In this document: piece by piece, positions 5,272 through 10,993 of the stretch
Layout: every line of letters starts with the position of its first letter
How positions within the stretch are numbered: the first letter of the stretch is position 1
DNA from: a virus
Length of the DNA stretch: 44,064 nt
IMG/VR virus record: IMGVR_UViG_3300029797_000003
Location: 1-44,064 of that record
Strand: one strand, 5' to 3'
Notes under the pieces: model-generated
Told to the model about the DNA's origin: nothing
Database searches by the model: none
Seen by the model: only the letters and a program-made list of their open reading frames with translations
Program-made: the position numbers and the translations under genes

Positions 5272-6077
5272 TCAGAGTTCAAAAAAAAGAAAGATGGACA
5301 ACCGTTTCCAACGTCCATATCAATGATGATCGTTTATCCTGGAAAGCCACCGCTATTTTAACGTATCTGCTCAGCAAACCCAATGACTGGACAGTATACG
5401 TCAAGCAACTGGCAAATGCTAAAAAAGACGGCATTAAGGCCGTTTATTCTGGCATCCGGGAATTGAAGGAGTTTGGGTATATTGAGCATAAATTTATCCA
5501 TGATGTGGACGGGAAAATAAAGCATGGGGAGTACATAGTCCATGAGGAACCTATACCTGTTGAAATGCCCGTAAATAGGGTACATGAACCGTATGCCCAA
5601 AAAGGCGATACCGTTAAGGGCAAAACCGAAAAGGGCACCCTACTAAATACTAACCTTAAACAAGAACTGAAAGACAACAACGACGGACAGGAAACACCGC
5701 CGCCGCCGTTTTCAAAAGCTGGATTTGAATTGGTAACAGCCCTTGCAGGACTGATCTCTATTGTGCCTGAAGCTTTCCAGACCAAAGCAGTAGAAAAGGT
5801 CATTGAAACCGCCCTGGATGTCCATGGAGTCGATTACATCAAAAGCGCGATACAATATAGCAACGATCATTCAAACGGCCAGACAGCGGCTAAATACAAG
5901 GCATATCTGGGGAAAACCATCGAAGGCGGCTGGGCATACGGGTATGAAAGCGCATCTAATAAAAACAAAGATGTCATTGCAAACGAGTTCCAAAAAATGG
6001 ATGACAACACGCTTCGGGCCATGGCCGGTGCCGGGAATGCGTGGGCCGTAAAAGAATTGTGTCGGAGGGAGAAATGA
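5262..6077 (+). CDS. phage replication protein (winged-helix N-terminus, DnaD/DnaC-loader-like layout), 271 aa
   Basis: ATG 5262 lies behind AGGAGGTG. Residues 15-80 are a winged helix (DRLSWKATAILTYLLSKP, KKDGIKAVYSGIRELKEFGYI) typical of phage replication initiators. A hydrophilic linker with a PPPPF stretch follows, then a C-terminal helical part (about 145-271) ending GAGNAWAVKELCRREK. This arrangement matches proteins that bind the phage origin and help load a helicase; no helicase gene is present in the window, so host DnaB is the likely partner. The gene overlaps the GIY-YIG fusion gene in front and the pyrophosphatase gene behind (ATGA). The replication role is inferred from the domain and position. 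Confidence 0.75.
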   Translation: MSIIRVQKKERWTTVSNVHINDDRLSWKATAILTYLLSKPNDWTVYVKQLANAKKDGIKAVYSGIRELKEFGYIEHKFIHDVDGKIKHGEYIVHEEPIPVEMPVNRVHEPYAQKGDTVKGKTEKGTLLNTNLKQELKDNNDGQETPPPPFSKAGFELVTALAGLISIVPEAFQTKAVEKVIETALDVHGVDYIKSAIQYSNDHSNGQTAAKYKAYLGKTIEGGWAYGYESASNKNKDVIANEFQKMDDNTLRAMAGAGNAWAVKELCRREK

Positions 6078-6748
6078 ATATTGTTTCATCAAGTTTTGGG
6101 AAGGATTCAACAGCGATGATACACTTAATGTTGGAAAATGATATCCGTATAGACGAAGTTATGTATTTCGATACGGGCTGGGATTTCCCACAGATGGAAG
6201 CACATATTGCTCGGGTAGAGGAAAACACCGGTATTAAAGTTGTTCGGTTAAGATATTACCGTGAATTCGATGAGTTATTATCTCGGTGGGGTTGGCCGGA
6301 TAAATCAGGTGGGTGGTGCGCTGGTAGAAAAGCCTCCACATGTGATAAATTTTTCCGTGGGGTAAAAGGGTCTGTAGAATTTATAGGGTTTACAACAGAT
6401 GAATTACATAGGTGCAACCGTCTAAAGAAAAAATGGCCTGTGCGTTTCCCCCTTGTTGAATATGGATTCTCAGAAAAAGACGCCTTAAATTATTGTTTGT
6501 CTCTCGGGTATGATTGGGGCGGACTTTATGATATTTTCTCTCGGGTTTCTTGTTTTTGTTGTCCAAAGGCAGGACAAAAACGGATCGACAAGCTAAAATA
6601 TCATTTCCCTGACCTACACAAGCAATATTTAAAGATGGATGATATTGCCAAGGGTAAAAAATCTTCGGACAGAAAGCCAATTATTAAAACAGACTTCAAA
6701 CCAGAAAAACAGTTAAGCCTTTTCCCAAATTTTAAAGAAGCGGTTTGA
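6074..6748 (+). CDS. PAPS-reductase-like ATP pyrophosphatase (CysH/DndC superfamily), 224 aa
   Basis: I choose ATG 6074, which overlaps the previous stop by ATGA and follows GGAGGGAG; an upstream GTG in frame would lie inside the previous gene. Residues 7-12 SFGKDS are the PP-loop that binds ATP. YFDTGWDFPQ at 31-40 is the second signature of PAPS-reductase-type enzymes. C82, C90 and the cluster C160-x-C162-C163-P could hold a metal or an Fe-S cluster. These enzymes adenylate a substrate before sulfur or other chemistry, and relatives act in sulfate reduction and in DNA phosphorothioation. No dnd partners are present, so the substrate is unknown. DNA or nucleotide modification is one possibility. 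Confidence 0.8.
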   Translation: MNIVSSSFGKDSTAMIHLMLENDIRIDEVMYFDTGWDFPQMEAHIARVEENTGIKVVRLRYYREFDELLSRWGWPDKSGGWCAGRKASTCDKFFRGVKGSVEFIGFTTDELHRCNRLKKKWPVRFPLVEYGFSEKDALNYCLSLGYDWGGLYDIFSRVSCFCCPKAGQKRIDKLKYHFPDLHKQYLKMDDIAKGKKSSDRKPIIKTDFKPEKQLSLFPNFKEAV

Positions 6749-6759
6749 CTGGAAACACA

Positions 6760-6787
6760 TTGACTTTACAGACCATTGTGATACATT
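6760..6787 (+). promoter_or_regulatory. candidate promoter of the antirepressor gene
   Basis: TTGACT (6760-6765), 16-base spacer, TACATT (6782-6787). It lies in the 116-base gap before ATG 6865 and matches consensus at 9 of 12 positions. Confidence 0.45.
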
Positions 6788-6797
6788 GGAAAAAGCA

Positions 6798-6828
6798 AGT
6801 CCGGCAGATCGTGGGGACCTACCGGACT
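6798..6828 (+). repeat. hairpin in the antirepressor leader
   Basis: AGTCCGG (6798-6804) pairs exactly with CCGGACT (6822-6828) across a 17-base loop, downstream of the candidate promoter and before the ribosome binding site AAGGA. No T-run follows, so it is not a simple terminator. Leader structures or antisense RNAs control antirepressors in P22 and P1; whether that applies here is not visible. Confidence 0.45.
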
Positions 6829-6864
6829 CTATCACACAATTTAATTTCTAAGGAATTAAACCGT

Positions 6865-7242
6865 ATGACTATTGAAGACAATACCACAAGTAAGGCCACA
6901 GTTCAAAACCAAATTATTAATCAGTTCAATTATCACGGCAATGAAATCAAAGCCATTACAGATGAGAATGGAGAACCTTGGTTTATCGCTAAAGATGTTT
7001 GTTCTATCCTAAATATCGTATGGAAGGGGTCCGAAACTTTGGGAGCCCTTGATGACGATGAAAAGGATGTCGTCTCTGCCGATACCCTTGGTGGAGTACA
7101 AGAAATGATTTCAATAAATGAATCTGGTCTTTATACGCTCATCATGAGATCAAACAAGCCAGAAGCTAAGCCTTTTAGGAAAAAAGAAGATAGAGATGTG
7201 AATGCCGCCAAAAATATCAAAGATAATGCGGTGGCAGCATAA
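6865..7242 (+). pseudogene. BRO-N antirepressor, N-terminal fragment with a foreign TnpB-like tail
   Basis: From ATG 6865 (behind AAGGA) residues 18-106 form a BRO-N domain: FNYHGNEIKAITDENGEPWF, IAKDVCSILNI, and ISINESGLYTLIMRSNKPEAKPFRK is its closing part, here split by reading. Intact proteins continue with W-V-x-x-EVLP-x-IR, but at residue 107 the sequence changes to KEDRDVNAAKNIKDNAVAA, which is the usual C-terminal end of TnpB/OrfB transposon nucleases (RD-V/I-NAA-x-NI). The matching C-terminal antirepressor domain is found 130 bases further on, in pieces. The gene is therefore broken by an insertion and later deletion. The shortened BRO-N domain may still be made, with the foreign tail. 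Confidence 0.75.
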
Positions 7243-7345
7243 ACGATATGTACCGTGAGTCCCACGGGATCTTAAGCCTGTGGAGAACGTAGCTCTGGCT
7301 GGAAGATTTTTTTCAGTGAAACTACCTCTATGAAGCAGGAAGAAA
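7183..7345 (+). mobile_element. IS200/IS605 (TnpB) right-end remnant with omega-RNA-like sequence
   Basis: Begins where the BRO-N domain ends. It codes for the last 19 residues of a TnpB protein (with DVNAAKNI) up to TAA 7240-7242. It then carries non-coding sequence of the kind found at right ends of IS605-type elements: a CCGTG/CACGG hairpin at about 7251-7265, TTAAGCCTGTGGAG at about 7272-7285, and TATGAAGCAGGAAG at about 7330-7343. In living elements this region is the scaffold of the omega-RNA that guides TnpB. The rest of the element (left end and most of tnpB) is gone. Borders are estimates; the right end cannot be set exactly without a reference copy. Confidence 0.68.
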
Positions 7346-7371
7346 AGGATAGATAATATTGATTATCTTAG

Positions 7372-7671
7372 ATTTTTCAGGACGGCATAACCGGGCTCAT
7401 TTCGGAAGATCAAAAACAATACTTCACACCGTCAGTCCTCGGCAAAAAGCTTGGCCTATCAGCACAAAAGTTTAATGCTGCCCTGGAAGACGCCGGGATG
7501 CAGAAAAAAACCAGGGATCACAAAAAGCGGCTGGTGTGGATTGTTACCGACTCTGGAAAGGATTATTGCCAGTTGATTGACACGAACAAAAAGCATTCCG
7601 ACGGTACACCCATTCACCAGATCAAGTGGTGTGAGGATGTGTTCGGGGTTGTTGTGGAGGTGGCCGTTTAA
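7372..7671 (+). pseudogene. antirepressor C-terminal domain, detached fragment
   Basis: Open from just after TAG 7369-7371 to TAA 7669-7671, without a plausible start codon near its beginning (first ATG is at 7498). The 99 residues include EDQKQYFTPSVLGKKLGL, SAQKFNAALEDAGMQ, and HQIKWCEDVFGVVVEV, which together match the C-terminal DNA-binding part of phage antirepressors (YFTP-x-x-LGK-x-LG...LLE-x-AGLQ...W-x-LT-x-x-G-x-x-Y...QIKW-x-x-xVL). Same strand and order as the BRO-N fragment at 6865, so both are halves of one former gene separated by the IS605-type remnant. Confidence 0.72.
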
Positions 7672-7708
7672 CTCAAACAATCTGCGAAAAATACACGATA
7701 TTTAGACC

Positions 7709-7743
7709 CTGGTAGGAAACAAGTAAATCAGTTTTCCTACCAG
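7709..7743 (+). repeat. strong hairpin after the antirepressor remnant
   Basis: CTGGTAGGAAA (7709-7719) and TTTCCTACCAG (7733-7743) form a perfect 11-bp stem with a 13-base loop. No T-run follows on either strand, so a terminator is unlikely; a protein-binding site or RNA stability element fits better. It lies in the 262-base gap between 7671 and 7934, which otherwise holds only the promoter at 7841. Confidence 0.6.
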
Positions 7744-7840
7744 ACAGATTAAATGCTTAATGGTTTAAAACGGTTATGAGTTTCATGTCTGATTATGGAT
7801 ATTATGTAAAATTTAAATGTGAATAAGGCTATAAGCAGCA

Positions 7841-7869
7841 TTGACAAAGGCTTTACTACTGAGTAGTAT
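7841..7869 (+). promoter_or_regulatory. near-consensus sigma70 promoter with a palindrome over the -10 (candidate operator)
   Basis: TTGACA (7841-7846), 17-base spacer, TAGTAT (7864-7869): 11 of 12 consensus bases. The palindrome TACTAC-TGA-GTAGTA (7854-7868) overlaps the -10 box. Transcription should start near 7876, about 58 bases before ATG 7934. The palindrome suggests repression by a dimeric protein; which one is unknown. Confidence 0.78.
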
Positions 7870-7933
7870 TTGCTCACTGAGTTTTGACGTGACGCAAATT
7901 TCAAATATTTTAAAATAGCAAAAAGGAAAACAA

Positions 7934-8227
7934 ATGAGTGGCGGCCATTTCGATTACGGATGTTTCCGCATTTCAAGATTTGCGGAGGAATTGAAACACG
8001 AAATTGATATAAACGATGACGAGACTAAGGACGACTATGGAGATTGTCGAGGATATTTCCTTAGTGAAGAAACAATAAAAAGACTTGTGACTTCTCAGAA
8101 AATAATCGAAACAGCTGGGAAATTGGCCCGGGAAATTGAGTGGCTTTACTCCGGGGACCACGGCGAAGAATCGTTTAACAGATTGATAGATGAAATATTA
8201 AAAGGAAAAACAGATGAACAAAAATGA
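7934..8227 (+). CDS. conserved phage protein of unknown function (MSGGHFDY family), 97 aa
   Basis: The N-terminus MSGGHFDYGCFRI and the later ETAGKLAREIEWLYSGDHGE mark a small protein family seen in many unrelated phages and prophages, always near accessory or replication genes, whose function is not known to me. The protein is acidic and probably all-helical after residue 15. It has AAAAAGGAAAAC before the ATG and is the first gene behind the strong promoter at 7841. It overlaps the HU gene by 14 bases, so both are made together. Confidence 0.78.
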   Translation: MSGGHFDYGCFRISRFAEELKHEIDINDDETKDDYGDCRGYFLSEETIKRLVTSQKIIETAGKLAREIEWLYSGDHGEESFNRLIDEILKGKTDEQK

Positions 8228-8483
8228 TTTGATCAAAAAAGTAGCCGAAGTATTGGAAACAAAAAAAGACGCCCATGCAGCCGTTGACCGCATGATTGAA
8301 GCTATCACCGAAGCACTGGCCGCAAATTACAACGTCACCCTGGTAGGCTTCGGCACATTTAAAGCCGTAAAACGGCAGGCAAAAAAAGGCAGGAACCCAA
8401 AGACCGGTGAAGCCGTTGACATCCCGGCAAAGACTGTGCCCAAGTTTGTGCCGGGCAAGGCGTTGAAAGAGGCTGTGGCCTAA
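8214..8483 (+). CDS. HU/IHF-family DNA-binding protein, 89 aa
   Basis: Full-length HU fold: MNKNDLIKKVAEVLETKK helical N-terminus, LVGFGTFKAVKR strand turn, and the DNA-clamping arm RNPKTGEAVDIPAKTVPKFVPGKALKEAV, quoted here in parts as RNPKTGEAV...PKFVPGKALK. It has the usual length (about 90 aa). HU proteins bend and compact DNA; phage copies can help replication, recombination or packaging. It is translationally linked to the 97-aa gene and followed directly by a terminator, so it closes the rightward early region. Confidence 0.93.
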   Translation: MNKNDLIKKVAEVLETKKDAHAAVDRMIEAITEALAANYNVTLVGFGTFKAVKRQAKKGRNPKTGEAVDIPAKTVPKFVPGKALKEAVA

Positions 8484-8489
8484 AGCAAA

Positions 8490-8516
8490 AAGCCCCGGAG
8501 ATAACCACCGGGGCTT
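8490..8516. terminator. bidirectional intrinsic terminator between converging operons
   Basis: AAGCCCCGG (8490-8498) pairs with CCGGGGCTT (8508-8516), loop of 9. On the plus strand TTTAATTT follows; on the minus strand TTTTTGCTTT follows. It separates the rightward early genes from the leftward late genes. Confidence 0.85.
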
Positions 8517-8520
8517 TAAT

Positions 8521-8862
8521 TTAATGCCGCATACAGTCAAGCGGAGGCATCCGCTTTCGTAACCCCGCCCATGTCAAAAAACTGACTTTTTCCCTGCCAC
8601 CATCTGGGTACATGAGATACACACCTCTTTTTTTTGCACTGAATGAAAACCGATATTGTATTTTTGCGTCCACCCATTTCCCCGTTGCATCACAAAGGAT
8701 TTGCACCCGGTCAGACGTTGCCGGGTTCCCGTCCACATCAAACGCCCGGAGGTGATAAACGCTCCACGCTTTTAAGAGATTTCCAATTTCAGTTTTAAAA
8801 AAACCCGCGACAACCGGAAAAATAATTGCCGCAACCAACCAGTTATTCATTAATCCATCCAT
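8521..8862 (-). CDS. membrane-anchored protein of the lysis region, 113 aa
   Basis: Start ATG 8862, overlapping the lysozyme stop by one base (TGATG) with GAGGGGG in front; TTG 8865 and ATG 8850 are alternatives. Residues about 5-22 (NNWLVAAIIFPVVAGFF) form one membrane segment near the N-terminus, followed by a soluble domain of about 85 residues rich in beta strands (DRVQILCDATGKWVDAKIQY). It is the last late gene before the terminator and lies directly behind the lysozyme. Single-span proteins here can be holin partners, spanin parts or superinfection-exclusion proteins; the sequence does not decide between them. Confidence 0.7.
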   Translation of the reverse strand: MDGLMNNWLVAAIIFPVVAGFFKTEIGNLLKAWSVYHLRAFDVDGNPATSDRVQILCDATGKWVDAKIQYRFSFSAKKRGVYLMYPDGGREKVSFLTWAGLRKRMPPLDCMRH

Positions 8863-9497
8863 CAATCCCCCTCACGCCCAATTGCCTCAACAACCTTGAT
8901 CAAAAAACCTGACCTGTTCGGCGTCTTTTCGGCCCATAGGCTGTTTTTCATTTCTTCGGCCATGGTCTGCCAATTATTGGCCCGGACTGATGCGATCATA
9001 CCGCTAAATCCACGGAACCCGGAAAACCCAAGCTGAAACCGCATGTTGATCAGCACTGATTTTATTTGGCCCGGCAGGTCCGGCCATTCTTCCCGAAAGA
9101 TATTTTCGGATAAGTCGGCCAATGCCTCGGCCATATCATTTTCAAAAAGGATTTCTGCTTCATCCATGGATATCCCCTTTCCTGTCAGATTCCGACCATA
9201 TCCTATATGAAGCTTATCGCCTGTGTCTTTGTATGGTTTTAATGATAGGCCCTCATGCCTTTTTATTGTCTTTTCTGCTACATTTGGAACTCTGGCCTGG
9301 ACTTCCGTACCTGGGACCTGAGATCCGATATAAACCGTCATGGTCCCATGGTTTTGCACCCCTGACAACTGCGTCCCGCTATGATTTACCGCACCACGCG
9401 CAGGAGCATCAATACTGGTGGTCGTCACAAGAGGCTGAACAACAGGTATGCACCCGGCCAGACACAAACACAAAATCACATAAAAAAGATACCTCAA
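8862..9497 (-). CDS. GH24 (T4-type) lysozyme with lipoprotein signal and Thr-to-His active-site change, 211 aa
   Basis: Residues 1-16 are a lipoprotein signal (MRYLFYVILCLCLAGC) with lipobox LAGC and lipidation at C16, so the enzyme should be exported by Sec and anchored by a lipid. A 60-residue Gly/Ser/Thr-rich linker leads to the T4-lysozyme domain (about 75-205). The catalytic pair is kept: E82 in RHEGLSLKPY and D91 in YKDT. The third residue, Thr26 in T4 lysozyme, is H97 here (KLHIGYGRN); spacing E to D (9) and D to H (6) is exactly as in T4. The engineered T26H change turns T4 lysozyme into a retaining, transglycosylating enzyme, so the mechanism here may differ. The gene overlaps both neighbours and is part of the lysis cassette. 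Confidence 0.88.
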   Translation of the reverse strand: MRYLFYVILCLCLAGCIPVVQPLVTTTSIDAPARGAVNHSGTQLSGVQNHGTMTVYIGSQVPGTEVQARVPNVAEKTIKRHEGLSLKPYKDTGDKLHIGYGRNLTGKGISMDEAEILFENDMAEALADLSENIFREEWPDLPGQIKSVLINMRFQLGFSGFRGFSGMIASVRANNWQTMAEEMKNSLWAEKTPNRSGFLIKVVEAIGREGD

Positions 9498-9640
9498 TTC
9501 GCCCCCTGCTGTACCTCTACAGTCACCGGTTCATCAACCACCTGTGTTTCCGCATCATTCAAAAGTGTTACCGCCAAAACTCCAAGCGCAACGAGTACGC
9601 CCAAAATAGCCTTACCTGTTTTTGTTTTGAAAAAATCCAT
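9494..9640 (-). CDS. small single-span membrane protein coupled to the lysozyme, 48 aa
   Basis: ATG 9640 behind AAGGATGGG opens a 48-residue frame too short for routine ORF calls. It starts MDFFKTKTGKAILGVLVALG, has one membrane helix (residues 11-26) and an acidic, Gln-rich tail outside it. The stop overlaps the lysozyme ATG as ATGA, so both are translated together. Size, one span and location suit a small holin or a holin regulator, but single-span holins are diverse and no family is recognised. Confidence 0.6.
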   Translation of the reverse strand: MDFFKTKTGKAILGVLVALGVLAVTLLNDAETQVVDEPVTVEVQQGAN

Positions 9641-9649
9641 ATCCCATCC

Positions 9650-9880
9650 TTAAAATCCAAAGATCCGCGAAAGAAAGCTTCGGCCATCGTCCAAATTGCA
9701 GTCCTCCGGGTTGGCGTTCGCCCGCTTTCGTGCCGTGTCAATGTCGTTAGAAGTAAACAGCAGCGGAGCATAAGCCCCGTCTGAATACTCAACGATTGCC
9801 GGATAATATTCTAAAGCAGACCCGAATAGCCTATCTTTATTCGTCACTTTTTCGGCAATAATAATTCTACTTTTCACCAT
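9650..9880 (-). CDS. hypothetical protein of the lysis region, 76 aa
   Basis: Start ATG 9880 with AGAGGTGG in front; GTG 9883 directly before it is also possible. The N-terminal half has short strands (VKSRIIIAEKV) and the middle has EYYPAIVEYSDGAYAPLLFT; the C-terminus is Asp/Asn rich and ends in an amphipathic FLSRIFGF. No membrane segment. Nothing is recognised. It overlaps the membrane gene upstream by 14 bases and lies 10 bases from the 48-aa membrane gene, inside the cassette between fibre genes and lysozyme. Confidence 0.6.
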   Translation of the reverse strand: MVKSRIIIAEKVTNKDRLFGSALEYYPAIVEYSDGAYAPLLFTSNDIDTARKRANANPEDCNLDDGRSFLSRIFGF

Positions 9881-10259
9881 CACGCCACCTCTTGATTTGT
9901 CTGTAGCTCTTTGGCATTGTTATGAAAATCAGTGTCGGCACAGCAACGCAAATCGCTAAAATATGAGCCAAAACACATAAATAACTATCAAGAGCATCAC
10001 AACGCGCCGGAGTAAGCCAATCCGAAATCCCGGCAACACAACAGGCCAAGCTTATTAGATAGCTCCAAATGTCTATAATCCAATGCCGAATTGTATCCAT
10101 ATTAACCTTTTTTTTTGCTGCCAACTTAGCGTATTTTACAATCTTTTTATGGAAAGCGTATTTGTTTTCTATTGCTTGATTTAAACTTGTTTTATCGCAT
10201 GATATATATCCACCACCTTCTACTTCTGCCGTATAGTTAAATGATGAGCAACTTGACAT
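9867..10259 (-). CDS. two-span membrane protein, holin candidate, 130 aa (or 77 aa from an internal start)
   Basis: Two membrane helices lie at about residues 61-78 (IIDIWSYLISLACCVAGI) and 91-113 (DSYLCVLAHILAICVAVPTL), followed by a strongly basic tail (KSYRQIKRWRDGEK). This matches the class II holin plan, with both ends inside the cell. The long start (ATG 10259) lacks a good ribosome binding site, while the internal ATG 10100 has AAAGGTTAAT in front and would give exactly the two-span part, 77 aa. Two starts could give holin and a longer inhibitor, as in other dual-start holins; that is inference. The first gene of the leftward lysis cassette. Confidence 0.65.
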   Translation of the reverse strand: MSSCSSFNYTAEVEGGGYISCDKTSLNQAIENKYAFHKKIVKYAKLAAKKKVNMDTIRHWIIDIWSYLISLACCVAGISDWLTPARCDALDSYLCVLAHILAICVAVPTLIFITMPKSYRQIKRWRDGEK

Positions 10260-10281
10260 TTGCCAGGGCTGAGCAGAAACA

Positions 10282-10300
10282 ATTTCGGACCACCCGAAAT
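10282..10300. repeat. short perfect hairpin between fibre-assembly and lysis genes
   Basis: ATTTCGG (10282-10288) and CCGAAAT (10294-10300) with a 5-base loop, in the 67-base gap after the DUF4376 gene. On the minus strand TTGTTTCTG follows, a poor T-run; it may be a weak terminator that lowers lysis gene expression. Confidence 0.35.
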
Positions 10301-10326
10301 GCTTAGGGAGTAAATAAAATATTTTT

Positions 10327-10983
10327 TTATTGTTTTAGTAGAGTAAAATCAAGTTGAAAATTTTCGATATTAATTGCCTCCAGCTCATCGAAGGTTGATA
10401 CAGCGTTTATGAGTTCCGTGAGTTCCTTTTCACGGGTGAAGCAAGCTTGTACATGGTCTGCTACGGCACTTGCAATGGCTGTGATTGCTGTTGCATTAAG
10501 GGTTGCCCACCCGTTTGTACCTTTCCAGTCGATCGTTTTATTTGGATTGATTTGGATGGCATTGTAAGCGCCTGTGATCATTGCCTGGGATTCACGGTCT
10601 GTTTTGATTTCTGAACCATTGACGGTTATGCCTGTTATTTCTGCGGTGTAACGCCTCTGTGCAAGTTCAGTTATTTTTTTGGTTTTTAAGATTTCAAGAT
10701 AGTTTGCTTCTTGGATCTCTTTTGTATCACCTCCAGGGATGTCGGAAAATTTGTCTGTGATACTCCATGTGTAATGGTACTCGTTACCGATCTTGACAGG
10801 GGTGCCAAGTTCAAGTTTTTGAAATGGTGTAATGTCTGGTTTTATAGGTTTGATAATAGGGTAGAAGCCTTTAGCTATAACAGCCTCTGGTCCCCAACCT
10901 TTTGCTAGTGATGTCGGATATACTGCCTTTTCAACACCACGCCTTGATAGTTCTTGCCCTGTGGATTCATTATAATATTTCAT
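10327..10983 (-). CDS. DUF4376-type fibre-assembly/chaperone-like protein, 218 aa
   Basis: The C-terminal half (about residues 95-215) has the DUF4376 pattern: RYTAEITGITVNGSEIKTDR, SQAMITGAYNA, then DWKGTNGWATLNA and AVADHVQACFTREKEL. The N-terminal part (MKYYNESTGQELSRRGVEKA) looks like the linker of tail-fibre assembly proteins. Such genes usually follow fibre or spike genes and help fold, attach or cap the fibre. Here it directly follows the LamG fibre gene (10 bases apart). It might instead be a structural piece of the fibre tip. The domain call is good; the chaperone role is by position. Confidence 0.78.
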   Translation of the reverse strand: MKYYNESTGQELSRRGVEKAVYPTSLAKGWGPEAVIAKGFYPIIKPIKPDITPFQKLELGTPVKIGNEYHYTWSITDKFSDIPGGDTKEIQEANYLEILKTKKITELAQRRYTAEITGITVNGSEIKTDRESQAMITGAYNAIQINPNKTIDWKGTNGWATLNATAITAIASAVADHVQACFTREKELTELINAVSTFDELEAINIENFQLDFTLLKQ

Positions 10984-10993
10984 TGGTTCTTCC

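Noticed and set aside
9122-9784. 220-codon plus-strand frame over the lysozyme and small membrane genes
   Set aside because: The minus-strand genes have clear lysozyme motifs and chained overlaps; the plus-strand product is Cys/His-rich nonsense typical of a shadow.
10282-10300. Intrinsic terminator before the lysis genes
   Set aside because: The stem is only 7 bp and the following T-run is broken, so it is listed as a hairpin only.
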